64,000 nt of DNA from Curvularia sp. ZM96 (Eukaryota; Ascomycota; Dothideomycetes; Pleosporales; Pleosporaceae). The DNA is taken from assembly GCA_022457065.1 (NCBI GenBank), contig JAJGBQ010000001.1, forward strand, positions 7,254,001 to 7,318,000. The letters are read 5' to 3'. Shown piece by piece: positions 23,869 to 35,486 of this stretch. Each line of letters starts with the position of its first letter. The first letter of the stretch is position 1. A program made the position numbers and the translations under genes. The notes under the pieces were generated by a model. That model searched no databases, had not been told where the DNA came from, and worked only from the letters and a program-made list of their open reading frames with translations.

Positions 23869-24942
23869 TCACAACTTGGACTTCTCTCTCAGAACTGTAC
23901 TATCCATCCTCCTCCCCTCATCATCCTGCTCCTCAACCCTCAAATCCGGAAACTTCCTTGGCATAATCCTCCTCGGACTCGTCCCTTTTACCAGACTATA
24001 CCCCCCAAATTCTGTTTTCCCCCTCTCCCTCAGAAAATCCTCGTCTAGCAACAACCTCCCATTGACGTCTTCCACAGGCGCTTTAATAATCTCGCGCACA
24101 GCATCAGAAAAAATGTGCGCGGTGCGCAGCTCCTGTGCGTCCTCGCGCGCAAGATTCTGCGTCGCGGCGCTCTGGATGGCGGTTGCGGGCCAGAGACTGG
24201 TAACGGCCATGTTGGATTTGGCTTCGCGGACAAAGTCCATAGCGAGACCCGTGGTGAGGACAGACATGCCGACTTTACCGATTGCGTAGGCGGTTTTGCC
24301 GCGGAAGAAACGCGAGTAGATGGGAGGACTGACAATGATGATGCGGCCTTTGTACTCTCCGTTTTCGACTGAGTTTTCTTTACTGCTGGGGTTGGACTTT
24401 TGCTGGAAATGTGGGAGACAGGCTTGTACAACGCCATACAAGCCCTCGATGTTCACGCGTTGCATTAATTGGAAGCGCGACATGGGCGTTTTTGCGACCG
24501 ACGCCCACCATATTGCGCCGCTGTTGTAGACGAGGACGTCGAGACGCCCGTAGGTGGCGATGGTGGAGGCTACGAGCGCTTGAATGCTGGCGTAGTCCCT
24601 TGTGTCGACGGGTATGGGGGTGGCTTCGCCGCCCGCCTCGCGGATCTCACGTGCGACGGTGGAAATGGTCGACGCAGGAGAGTTGGGGTCTGGTGGGAAG
24701 GGCGAGGTGGTGGATGCATCCGAGGTTGATTTTGCGGCTACGACGACTGAGAGATTGAAATCGTCGTTAGTTGGTGCTTTGAGTTATACTTCTTGCTTGC
24801 TCGCTGTTCCACTGTCGGATGAAATTCCATGTCGATTTTCCTTACCTGCGTAGCCATCTTTGGCAAGATCAATAGCAATCTGACGGCCGATGCCTCGAGA
24901 CGCGCCAACAACGAGCGCAACTTGCTTGGTTCGTTGTGACAT
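23869..24942 (-). CDS. Short-chain dehydrogenase/reductase with C-terminal -SKL (HSDL2-like)
   Basis: Two exons (24942-24846, 24746-23869) give 324 residues. The Rossmann nucleotide motif GASRGIG is at 13-19. YNSG (106-109) stands for the NNAG motif. The catalytic Tyr/Lys pair is Y186 and K190 in YAIGK, with S172 the likely catalytic serine. This is a classical SDR with an extended C-terminus resembling the hydroxysteroid-dehydrogenase-like-2 group. The last residues are LREKSKL, a canonical PTS1, so a peroxisomal location is strongly suggested. The gene is divergent from the GST-kappa gene; the start codons are 373 bp apart, and the shared region contains two CCTCGG elements. The substrate is unknown; a role in fatty-acid or fatty-aldehyde metabolism is inferred from the targeting signal and promoter only. 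Confidence 0.88.
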
Positions 24943-25315
24943 TGTTGTAATACTTCAAGTGTTCATTAATGAAGAGGTGGAGATAAAGCTTGTGTCATGG
25001 GCAAGATGTAAGCATATAGGGTTAGTAGCTTGCGGAAAAGTAATCACAGTTCTCATGCAGAGTAGCCTCGGTGCCTACATGGCACTAGATTGCTGCTGCG
25101 CTAGCTGCGCGTCGTGCATAAATCCGGGGTATCCGCGTGGAGAAAGGTGGAGGTGTGGTTGTGATTACTGATAACAAGCTCTGGTGGACCTCGGCAGCCA
25201 AGACTGTCAGGGTCACGTCAGAGCAACCGACGACGCTCATAAGTTTCGCAACTGGAGACACTTCATAGCGAATCTGTTTGATTCGTCGGTACAAGAAAGT
25301 GCAGAAATTACGAAG
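24943..25315. promoter_or_regulatory. Bidirectional promoter with two CCTCGG elements
   Basis: This 373-bp region separates the start codons of the SDR (minus) and the GST-kappa gene (plus). It contains CCTCGG at 25066-25071 and 25189-25194. CCTCGG is the known core site of the fungal FarA/FarB (Ctf1-type) Zn2Cys6 regulators, which induce peroxisomal and beta-oxidation genes on fatty acids. Two copies in a stretch this short are more than expected by chance (about 0.2 for both strands). Functional use is inferred. Confidence 0.5.
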
Positions 25316-26478
25316 ATGTCAGGGAAAATTACGTGCTATCTAGACTGCGGTACGCCTTGCCCTTGTTATGTTTAGTATACAATGTCACATGCTAATAGCA
25401 TTAGTGTCTCCATACTCGTACTTTGCTCTACTGCATCTTGAACGAAACAGAGCAATCCTCGAAGCACACAATGTTGAAATCGAGTGAGTGGGTCCTTGGT
25501 GTCCTGCAGTGTCACGTCCACGCCCCTTGTTCTACTTGCTTCAAACATGACCAACGACATCATGTCTCAAATCCACAGCGAGTGCATGGCTGACTAGCTC
25601 TTGATAGCATAGTACCCGTCTTCCTAGGCGGCATCAATGTCGGCAGTGGTACGGTTCCCCTATCCCCGCTGTGTCAACGCCTGCAAGGTCCAATGCATAC
25701 TTGCCAAATATATCCTGACAATGCGACACAGGCAACAAGCCCCCCTGGACCCTCGAGGCAAAGGCAAAGTACAGCAAATATGACACCAAGCGAGCAAAAC
25801 AATACTTTGGTGTGCCTGACATCAGTGTTCCGTCATTTTTCCCAATTCTGTCTTTGCTGCCACAGCGAGCTCTGTGTTATGTGAAGGAAGCACATCCGGA
25901 GCATTTCGTCAACATCTTTCTTGACATCTTCGCTGCTATGTGGAAGAGCCAGAAGGATGTCAGCCAGCCGGCGATATTGACTGAAGTGCTTCAGCAACGG
26001 TTGAAGGAAGAACAAGTCCAGGATGTAATGGCAAAGGCAAATAGTGCGCCATACAAGCAGCGCCTCAACGATAACACCAAGGAGGCGCTCGATCGAGGCG
26101 CATTCGGCTGTCCGTGGTTCTTTGTACGGAACTCACAAGGAGAGGAGGAGCCTTTCTTTGGCAGTGACAGGTGAGTGAAATACACCCCCCTCGTTGTTTC
26201 GGCTCCTTACAGCGCCTCGCATGCTCCTTTGTGGGAGACGGGAGAACTGGACGGCAACGGGCATAACCGCGTCTAGTATAGCTCCCGCTCTCGGTAAGGA
26301 TAGCATAGTGTGCATACAGGAACTCGTGAGCTACGGAATATGGCGAATGAACGCTCAAGTAGCACAGAGTATGCTGACTGATATACGATATAGGTTCCAT
26401 TATTTATGGGAGTTCCTTGGGTTGCCGTGGAAAGATGTCGAGCTTCTACTGCCTGGCAGTGCGAAGGCAAAAATGTAA
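25316..26478 (+). CDS. Glutathione S-transferase kappa (DsbA-like fold)
   Basis: Five exons (25316-25349, 25405-25483, 25608-25648, 25732-26170, 26394-26478) assemble to 225 residues, the standard GST-kappa length. The N-terminal beta strand leads to VSPYS, where S13 aligns with the glutathione-activating serine of GST kappa. Next come PVFLGGINVGSGNKPPW, the inserted all-helical region, and GAFGCPWFF with the cis-proline that closes the thioredoxin-like fold. The last exon supplies FHYLWEFLGLPW and the terminus AKAKM; -AKM fits the PTS1 consensus [SAC][KRH][LM]. Human GSTK1 is likewise found in peroxisomes and mitochondria. The likely role is glutathione-dependent detoxification or disulfide chemistry in the peroxisome. 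The acceptor of exon 3 (25607, CATAGTACCC) was chosen because it alone keeps the PVFLGG frame. Confidence 0.9.
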
Positions 26479-28755
26479 TAAAGAGTATACGCCGGCAGGC
26501 TTGCGGATGGGTCGGTGCGTAATGGGTTCGCGGTAGGGCGCTGATTCGAGAGGCCTAAGATTGGATTGGGGGCCGTGATCAATGTGCAGCCGGACAATTC
26601 TACGATATCAGTTTCAAAGTCTTTTGCCACCTCAAGTACGTCGTACACTATTCAAGATACCGTTGTTGTCTTTCGATCTTCATTCAGAAGTTCTCTCCTA
26701 CTCGCCTGTGTGTATGCGACTTCTCTTTGACTTCTGTGCCCTCGCACAGCTTATGCATCCTGCACTGCCGGCATTGCGCGCCTCTCCCGCTGAAAAACGG
26801 ATCGTTTCGCCGCCGGGGGCGGGTACAGGCTCCCCTAGACTCATGCAAGCGTATGCAAGATAAAGTATCCGCCACCTGTCTAGGTGGCGCCGCTCGCCGC
26901 CCGACATAGTGTGTCGAGCATGTGATGGCCATGTCTTACACGTTCTGTACAACCACAGTCACGTCCGGCATTGATAGTTGCAAGACTGCAGTATGCCGAT
27001 GGGTGAGGATTTCAAATGAGGTGGGTGGTCGGGATGTGTCCACATGTGTTGGTCTTCTGGTCGCGCTCGCCTAAGGTTGAGGACACGGCGCCGGCTGAGT
27101 GCTGAGTATTGATAGAAACATGTACAGGCCTCCACGCCTGTGGCTAACCACAGACCGAAACATGAAACTGTCATCGTCAAGGCTAGTTCCCGCTGCCGTG
27201 GGAACCGCGGTGCCGATCGAACAGTGATTGCGATCCTCATTGTGTAACCACATGGCATAGTTGACGATACCCCTGACATGCATGCGAAAGTCTTCCGCCA
27301 ACCCGGCGTACATCATCGCATCAGAAGGCCTACGTACCTGCATCTCCAGGCGACATGACATCTCATCTGCCTTCTTACTGGTGTAGCCGACAGTATAGCT
27401 TGTTGCCAAGCCATGCCATGCAGTGAACCGTTCGCTTCTACGCATGAGCCAAACAAGACGACGTAGAACATTTGCCGCCAGCTCAGTTACCAAGCAATCG
27501 GCTTTCGACTCAATCCAACGTTTCAGCGGTCGTATTCGTCGGTTTAGCTAGCGTGAGCCGAAAGTATTTGGGCCACCAACTCTGTAAGACTATTAGTATT
27601 TGCGCGCGCAGCTAGCCACGTCGGAGATCACTCAGTGTATTGGGAGGGCAGTGCTGCTTTCTGAGCGAGTCTGCGCTTGCTTCCAAATACTGCCTATGTG
27701 TGCTGGTCAGATGTGTACAGCTCATTTGACAGCCTGACTGACAGCTGCACATTTCCGGCCATGTTGCTGTGTAGGCTCTATGGCACCGTGACTACAGGCC
27801 GCGGTGGATCTACCCGGGAGCCCAGGCTTCGTCTTTCCGCCTGCAGCAGTATAACAGGAACATGGGCATTGAGCCTAGCAACTGGGTGCTAGCTACTTCA
27901 AACGCGAGTCTCATCGCTTCAGCCATGGCCGGTTAGGCTTGTCTCACAGTATAAATGTGCCGACCACGACTTTGCCTCTATACCTGAGCTTTTACATAAT
28001 TGGACCTGTTTCAGCGGTTGGCTTCGGCTTTGTTTCTGCTCGCTGTCTTGATAGTGTATGGTTCAGCTGCCCTTTTCTGCGTGCTATCTTTTGCTTGCTG
28101 CCCAAGAGACTCGCTCTACGAGTCACAGCGCGCCAGTGCATACCCTAAGGTGTTTGTCTGTGTTCATACGCCATATCTGCGCACACTCCGATTTCGCTGT
28201 CATTGCGTGGCCGTTCCCGGTGAGCATCTACCTTTCACCATTCACTGTCTACGCATCGACTTTCAAGCTGGCGAGCTAATGCCACATGGCGACTAGGTAC
28301 CTCGCGTGGCCGTGACGTTGTATCATAACAAATCAGTCTCCAGGCTCACCTCCTCCTCACTTGACATCCAACATTCACATCAGCTGTCGTCTGTATATTT
28401 GCCGTCTACCATTCACACCAGCAAGCCTAGAAATTACATCATCAATTCTGTCTTCCGCAGGCCTTGGCAAAACTGCCCAAAAGCCGCAATCCCACCGCCC
28501 GAGTCTGTTAGGCGGTCACCTGCACTCGGCGAATCAGCTTATGGCACGCAGTGAATGCCAGAAGCGCCCCTGTACCTCGACGCAGCTTTAACCCTCCGCA
28601 ATCCCAGTCACGCCCGCAGTCACGCTCACAGTCACACTGACTGCACGCCGCCAGACCTTTGATACCTTTTGGTAAGATATTCACCGTAGCTTTGCCACGT
28701 TGGAGATTATCTTCCTGTCCGTTGTCCATAAGAGACGCTACTCGTACACTCCGCC
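26479..28755. other. Long intergenic region with no supported gene
   Basis: About 2.3 kb. A 140-residue minus-strand frame at 27071-27493 and several shorter frames are open, but none shows a family motif, signal peptide or convincing splice structure. The final 400 bp are pyrimidine-rich and probably belong to the promoter/leader of the Myb-like gene. No transposon remnant or terminal repeat is evident. Confidence 0.45.
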
Positions 28756-30159
28756 ATGCGATCTAGAGCAGTCAACAACAACCTCGAGCAACAGAGCAGC
28801 TTGTCCTGGGCCGAAGAAGCTTTTGGCACTTTAGCTCAACGCAACACCACTGACCTCAGCGTCGCTGCCGCTATGGAACAGTCAACTCTAGTAAGTCGCT
28901 GCCAGATCGAAACCACCTGATACTAACAATTTTGCAGGCCAGTTTGAATGACATGACCTATCGTCAGCCCCAGCCATCAGGCGCCGCATCTGTCGAGACC
29001 TTGGCGTTTACTGCCTGGCTTCTCAGTGACGACTCGACCCCTTTTGATTGGCAACAATTCGGTCCCGGGTATAGTCAGAGCAATGACTACCTTCTTGATG
29101 AGCTTGCCAGCCAAAGTGCCTACACTCCAAATGCATGGCCGATACTCAAGTCTGAACCAACCCCATTTGCCTTCAACACTGTCCCATCCAGTGTAGCAGC
29201 CACACAGAACTCATCCCCAAAGAGCCCCGACAGCAACGGAGTTGACCATTACTACACCCCAGGCTCGGTGGCGACGCCGGCACAAGCTTCACCATACACC
29301 CCGGGATTGATGGCAACGCCGGTCCATACTTCACCATCTGCCAACCCTCCAAACACTGTCCTACCATCTGCCGATGAAGACCGTTACCTTGCTGCTGCTG
29401 GGCTAGCCGCTTTGCCTCTTAAGGGAGATAAGGTAATGTCTTTTCCCCTTTGTCGTAATGACCAAGAACAACTAACTCTAGTCCCTAAGGCACCACCATC
29501 TGGAACCCAGGGCGATAACGCAGGCGAATTCCAGTGGTACGGCGTGGAACCTGTCCAACCTCTGAGCACTGGCGATGATATGCAACATGGCTCAGCACGA
29601 GCTTCCTATAACAGCGTCGAGATACAGCCCCCGGTCACTCGGGCCCCGCTTACCAAGGAGGAGCGTGACTACAACGACAAGATCCTCATCGAGGGCAAGG
29701 CGAGGGGAGAAACCTACAAGGAAATCCGTGCGAAACTTATCGGCGAGTGCCCAGCAGAGTCCACTCTCAGAGGCCGTTACCGTGTTCTCACTAAAGCCCT
29801 TAACGACCGTGTCCGAAGGCCCGTCTGGACTAAGACAGACGTGAATAATCCCTAAGTAGCCCCTAAGAATCCAGCTAACATTTTCACAGATCATCTTGTT
29901 GACGAAGTTCGTCAACGATGAGTTCCAGCGCATCAACGCTCAAGTCCAGCATGCTGACACCTTGTCCATGCGGCAGAAGCTCTCGAGGGTGTCCTGGAAA
30001 AAGGTCGCCGATAACATCAAGTTGAACGGCGGATCATACCATTTTGGTGTCACCACTTGCAAGAAAAAGTGGATCGAGCTCAACATCCCTTCGAGCGCTC
30101 CAACGACACCCAATGGGGCCGATGCCAACTCGGCAACCCTCAACGAAAGGTATGACTAA
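28756..30159 (+). CDS. Myb-like DNA-binding domain protein
   Basis: Four exons (28756-28890, 28938-29432, 29490-29840, 29890-30159) give 416 residues. The N-terminal half is low-complexity, with PGSVATPAQASPYTPGLMAT-type repeats. Residues about 262-327 hold a fungal Myb/SANT-like domain: TKEERDYNDKILIEGKARGE, then TYKEIRAKL, then ESTLRGRYRVLTK. The segment RRPVWTKTD at the exon 3 end splices to IILLTKFVNDEFQ, starting a second SANT-like helix set (about 328-400, VSWKKVADNI and TTCKKKWIEL). For the second intron I chose the acceptor at 29489 (after branch sequence AACTAAC), because the nearer TAG at 29481 breaks the frame; retention of this intron would also keep the frame. The stop at 30157 lies inside a gtatgactaac context, so a further 3' exon is possible. 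Presumably a nuclear transcription factor. Confidence 0.75.
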
Positions 30160-30700
30160 CTCCTACCTCTTTTCCCTTTTTTCTTGTTCTTTTTTTTTTT
30201 CAATCTGGGCGTTTGATTTTCTTGTTTTCATATCTGGGCGTTTGAACTTTTCTTGTTTTCATGTTTTGATATTTCCTTGACGTGCCTTTTGCCTTTGCAA
30301 GGCTTTGAGCTTGTGAAGCTCCAATGGCGATTCTGTCGGAGGCTGTCTTCGGATCTTTTTTTAAGGGAATTCTATCATCGGATTTGTCATCGAGTTATTC
30401 AACGAGTTTGTCAATGGGTTTATCATCGGAATTTCATAATCAGGTCTTCATCACCATGGAGGAGGGGGCTATAGAGGAAGGGGACTTGTCGCTCGGATGG
30501 TGGAGATTTTAGGCACTTCAACCACAATAGAGTGCAATCCAATGTCATCAGTTAGAAGACCAATCTTGTTCCTGAAGCTCTGTGACTATATCGTTGTGAT
30601 GATGGAGTTTTGAGGTTGCGGTTTGATATATGACGTTGACTTAGGCGTTATCGATACGTAGTAACTCGGAAGCTGAAGCTTAGTTACAGCTACCAACAAC
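30160..30700. other. Intergenic region with a short tandem duplication
   Basis: T-rich sequence containing a two-copy direct repeat (30203-30262), then a stretch of degenerate ATCATCGGATTTGTCATCGA-like sequence (about 30370-30435). A 62-residue frame at 30324-30512 begins with an ATG but has no recognisable feature; it could be a further exon of the Myb-like gene. Confidence 0.4.
30203..30262. repeat. Two-copy tandem direct repeat (29/31 bp)
   Basis: Unit 1 (30203-30231) and unit 2 (30232-30262) both start ATCTGGGCGTTTGA and end CTTGTTTTCAT, differing by a 2-nt insertion. This is a simple tandem duplication in noncoding DNA. Confidence 0.8.
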
Positions 30701-31901
30701 ATGCCCACCACACACATCTCTCCATCCGCACTCATGAGAATGACGCTGGAATTGGCAGAAGCTCTTCCGAGCATTGTGAAACGTAAATTCGAGGCCGCGA
30801 AGGCCTCGTCAGAATTGCTCTTCTCGCCGACAGACCTCGCAATCATTCGTACCTCGAGCGGCATTCCTGTAAGTACCCACACGAGCGCGAAAACAAGAAC
30901 TTACAGAGACCCAGTTCCAACTGCGCTATTGCCCATCACTCGCAAAGAAACCTCTCCCAAACCTCGCGGGCGCCACACCCAAGCAGAAGATTGATCCTTT
31001 CGAAAATCCGCCAGAAGCCCTACACCTTGTCGATATCCCGACCACGAACCCCACCCACTTCCTTGTCCTGAACAAGTTCCCTATAATATCCCAGCACTTC
31101 ATTCTCGCTACGAAGCCCAACAAGGCTCAGACGCACGCGCTAGAACAAGACGATCTCGAGGCGACCTATGCCTGCTTAAAAGCATGGCACGATGGCGCAA
31201 AGAACTCGCAAAAGCGCCTCCTAGCCTTCTTCAACTCTGGCGCACACAGCGGCGCTTCTCAGCCTCACCGACACCTGCAATTCCTGCCGGTCGAAAGCAT
31301 GCGCGATAGCGAAAAGACGACTGGCTGGGACATGCTCATTGACCTGATTCTCTCGCGCCAAGAAGCAAGTCCACCTGGTAAGCACATAGCGACAACAGCC
31401 AACCCCACAGCTTTTCGAAACAGCTAAGACCTCTCTACCACAGATACCCCATCCGGAATGCTCCAACATCCTAGTCTTCCATTCACACACTTCGCCCAGC
31501 CCTTCGACTCCGAGCCTTCAGGCCCCCAGCTCCTCGACATGTATAACCGGTTGTACAAAGCCGCAAAAGCCTCCGTAGACGCTTTCATAGCGTCACATCC
31601 AGATCAGATGGCGTTGAATTATGTCGACAATGGCGATCTGCCTATTAGTTACAACCTCGCCATGACCACAGCAGGCATGGTCATCCTGCCCCGCCGCGCA
31701 GAAGGTACCATGCTGCGCCGCGACGATGGCTCGGAGGTCGGCTTCGTCGCGCTCAACGGTACTGCCCTCGCTGGCACCATGATGGTTAAAAACCAGGGCG
31801 AGTGGGATATGCTGCGCAGCCAGCCCGAGCTGCTCGACTCCATTCTCGAGGGAATTGGCATCCCCAAAGCTACAGCGAAGATCAGCACCTCTAATATTTG
31901 A
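30701..31901 (+). CDS. ATP adenylyltransferase / Ap4A phosphorylase (Apa1/Apa2 family)
   Basis: Three exons (30701-30868, 30915-31377, 31444-31901) give 362 residues, slightly longer than yeast Apa1/Apa2. The HIT-superfamily catalytic motif is QPHRHLQFLP, with H174, H176 and Q178 forming the HxHxQ core of this family. FLVLNKFPIISQHFILATK is the conserved substrate-binding strand region. The C-terminal domain contains ISYNLAMTTAGMVILPRR and the family-typical GFVALNGTALAGTMMVKN. The enzyme phosphorolyses diadenosine tetraphosphate to ADP and ATP and controls dinucleotide polyphosphate levels; it is expected in cytosol and nucleus. The first acceptor (30914) was chosen to give FQLRYCPSL, since the nearer cag at 30906 leads to a stop. 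It converges on LOS1. Confidence 0.92.
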
Positions 31902-32263
31902 ACAATGTCTAGCCCCAACATGCATAATTGTGAAGCAACTCCGCCAAGGAGGCAATTAGATCAGCTAGATGAGTATTATTTTTTATCTCATATTCACACA
32001 ATGTCATTCCCAGAGAAGAAGCAAAAGCTGCGCTCAAGTTTGAAAATGTATTTGATAAGAAAGGGTTATCACAAAAATTACACTATGATGCCCAGACAAA
32101 GAGCTAGCTTCCTTCTGGCGCCCGCTACCATGCAGAATGATTTTCCTCCAATCCCCAGTTAGCCGGCCTTTAATAGCTGATTGACGCCATATACCCCGTA
32201 GATGAATGATCTCCATCTCGACAGTCTCTTCTTCTTGCTTTGGGCCTCGGAAAGAAAAACAGC
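31902..32263. other. Convergent 3' flanks of the APA and LOS1 genes
   Basis: About 360 bp between two converging stop codons. AT-rich with no credible gene; it should hold both 3' UTRs and polyadenylation signals. Short frames on each strand look spurious. Confidence 0.5.
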
Positions 32264-35200
32264 CTAAGCCCTGCTCGCAAGCATGCGTTCTACAAACTGG
32301 GCATAAAAGTTGCGCCATTCCTTCTCCTGCTTAGGCCCCTCGAACGAGCCCGCGAGCGTGCGCAGATACTGGTCCTGGCCTTCTTCGCCGACACCCATGC
32401 CACTAAGATCGCTCTTCAGACGCTCAATGTAGGATTCGCCGACCTTCTTGATGATTTCGTGCTGGAGGTTCGCCGTCTCCTTCAGAACTAGTCTGGCTTG
32501 CGCATCCTTGGCGTTGAAACCAGGCGATCCTGGGACCGACCATATCAAGGGAGCGAACTTCTCTACTACGTAATTTTCGAAACCTGGCAAGGGTGTCTGG
32601 GTGGCATCGGGTGAAGCAGGTGTGGCATTCGCGCCAGGTCCTACCTTGTCAGGTCCGCCCCACACAGCAACCATGCGAGTCAATACGAAGATGGCAACGC
32701 GTGCGGTCTGGTAGTCTTGTGTGTCACGTGCAAAAGTTTCGATTGAAGAAATGATGGGTTCGAAAGTGCCTTGGTTTGCTAGATAATGTTAGTAATGACA
32801 CGAAGACATTGATTTCCTCGACTTACCATTACTGACGAGCACGGACCCCAGGCCGTTACCAAGAATCACAGCAATGAAGTTCAAGTACTCCCGGCGAAGT
32901 TCAGCCAGTTGAATCTCGTCGTCTGTGCCCGAGGGAACGATAGCCAAGGCTGTGAAGATGCGCTGTAAGACTGGACTCATCACCGTATCCAGAATACCCG
33001 CGATTTCTGACTTGAAGGTGTATATGACTTGGGCAAGGACCTTGAGAAACGTGCTAATTTCATCCATGGATGAACTCAGTGATAGCAATCCTTCAATCCA
33101 TGACGGCAGCTGCTGTAGTAATCGCGAGCCCAGAACAGCGATCATGCGCGAGAAGGCAAAGCGTGCCGCATGCCGAATCGAGCTGGACGAGTTCAGTGAC
33201 TCTACAGCAACAAGAATCGCTTCGGAAGCTTTGTAAAACTCGTCCGCGACCTCGCTGTGTGGCACAGCGCTGCTGTTATTTGCAGGAACCCAGTCGGAGT
33301 AACCACGTGCCAGCGTTCCTAAAGCCATGATTATATGGTGAATCTGTAGTACAGCCCGCTCGTCGCCATTCCTGGCTTGAGGAAGGGTTTTTTCCATGTC
33401 CTCGAACAGTGGGCTCATGATGGTTTGTGCGTAGAGCTTCTTGTTTTCCACCGAGACGGTACTTGACGAGGCGATGCAGCCGATAGCCTCGAACAGGTAT
33501 AGCTGTGAATTGAAAAGCGCATCTGCGGACTGATCTTCTTCGTCAGAAGACATTTCGTCTTCTGAACTGTCGGGCAGCTCGGCCTTGATTGTGAGCAGGT
33601 CGCCGACCGCTTGGATGATATCGTAGGACACATTGCCCAGTTGCGCACGTAGATGTTTGACCAGGCGTTGGAAAAGATACCAAGATCTCGAGCGAACCTT
33701 GACGTGTTCGCTGTGAGTAAGATTGACAAAGTTTTCGAGGACCTTGGGAATTAGTCCGGGGTTCTGCTCGAAGAACTGGTAATAGCGAACACAAATTTCC
33801 ATATACTGTAACTGGACAGCAGGGTGTGGGTGGTTCGCAAGGCCAGACTCTACCATGCTGTTCATCATGACTACGAGCTGTTGGGCGGCCACAGACGAGG
33901 GCTCACGCTTCGCATACAGGCCTTGGTTCCGAATGGCAAGTTCTCCAAATAGGAACATTTCGTGTAGGGCCAATTCGAGATCACGCCAGTTCAATGACTG
34001 ATCGCCTTGTGATAGGCGGCCGAAGGTTCCATTCACTAGGCGGCTGAGCGTCTCGATATAGTAGGGCTCATCGATAGCGGTCACTGTCTGCTGCAGGACA
34101 TGGAGGCGCCGTCGGAGATCCAGGAATTCAGCTTCGTCTGTTTGCTCGCCTTCTTCACCCCAAGATGCAGTTTCATCGTACTTCATCTTTACAATGATCG
34201 CATCCAGGACTGGTGGCAGCACAGCAGCGTACTGTGGGGGGACGGATTTATTCTTTTGTTGCAGTTTGCGTAGGAAGGTAAGGAGATCGGTGAGCGATGG
34301 AATGACAGTAGAACAGACTTCATCATATTGATCGGCGAAGAAACGTAAGAGGTATGGCGTGAAGATTCGGATAAGGTCGTCTGCGCGTTGCCGAATGTGC
34401 TCTTCGACTGTTCCATCGTCTAGAATCTTGACAATATCGAAAACAATATTGTTGACCAGCTTCGCGACCGTCTCTGCGAGATCATTGTCGTAATTGGGGC
34501 TGTGGAACTCAGCCAAAGCTGGACTGTTGATGAGTTGGCCGACGACTTCAGCGAGGTTGAGGAACGTAATCAGCTCAATCTTGTCCGATGGGCTCATCTT
34601 CTTGCCAACAATCTCCGAGAAAGTGTCAATGGCGGCATCGCGCACTTTTCCAGCAGCACTCTCAGGGTCAGCGATACCTTGCTGACCAGCCATTTCGAGG
34701 AAAGTGGTGATCATAGCTTGGTTGACGACCAAGTTGATATCGATCCAGCTCACCCAACGCCCAATGGTCCTCAAACACATTTCCACGAGACCAAGGTCCA
34801 CATCCCGCCACTTAGCAAGGATCTCTTGCCATGACAACGCGATCTTTTGCACATCCCTCTGTCGAATGAGATCTTTCAACTCCGTGTTCCTTTTCTTTTC
34901 GTATTCGGAGCGCGCGACCAATTGATCTGCTATTTCGTCGTGGACTTGAGCGAGCATGCGAAGGTACAGGAATGTTGTGGCCGTGTTGACGCTGCCAATG
35001 GCTGCTTGGTCGCCTGCTAGAGCGCGGAAATCGTCAAAGAAAGATTGCCATGACGACGGGTATAAGGCGACAAAAAGATATGTGATAGTTTGCATCAGCT
35101 TGTTCTGAATGTGGTTCGTGTCCGGAGTTCCACCATGCACATAGCACTGGCGGATATGGTTCATGAGCGTATCCTTGATGTAGGTAGTGCCCTGCTCATC

Positions 35201-35486
35201 CAGGCGGTGCTCCGAGATGGCATTATTGACGAGGTCGAGCGAGGTATGGCGAATAAAATCGGTAGCACGAGGGTTGCGTGTGAAAAGTGCAAGAGCTGCT
35301 TGCCATGCGGAGCCTTCCGACCGCAGCTGTTCTAGGTATCCAATAGCTTGACCGCGCACCTCCTGGCTCGACGTAGGATCGGCGGCGATTTGGATGGCAT
35401 TTTCGACCTTGAATGTGTCCGAATAAGCATCATTGTAGGGAGTTTGGTGTAGCAAGGCAATCGGGCGTGCCTACCTGTTCCTCCAT
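32264..35486 (-). CDS. LOS1: Exportin-T, tRNA nuclear export receptor (Los1)
   Basis: Three exons (35486-35475, 35407-32827, 32778-32264) give 1035 residues. The first coding exon is only 12 nt (MEEQ) and splices to VENAIQIAADP, recreating the conserved Los1 N-terminus. Without this splice the frame has an unrelated leader. The protein is an alpha-helical HEAT-repeat karyopherin throughout; the N-terminal RanGTP-binding region contains SWQSFFDDFRALAG. An acidic loop SSEDEMSSDEEDQSAD lies near the middle of the molecule. The last intron lies after GNGLGSVLVSN and leads to NQGTFEPIISSIETFARDTQ, as expected for the family. Los1/Xpo-t carries mature tRNAs out of the nucleus with Ran-GTP. A frame in exon 2 running on past the last donor gives a false short C-terminus. 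Confidence 0.95.

Noticed and set aside
27071..27493. 140-codon minus-strand frame in the long intergenic region
   Set aside because: No recognisable family, signal peptide or intron structure, and overlapping frames are equally long. I could not distinguish it from chance.
29433..29481. Second intron of the Myb-like gene ending at the first TAG
   Set aside because: Using 29481 shifts the frame and destroys the Myb domain; the acceptor at 29489 keeps it.
30869..30906. Intron of the Apa gene ending at the first cag
   Set aside because: Leads to a frame that meets a stop and loses the conserved FQLRYCPSL; the acceptor at 30914 restores it.
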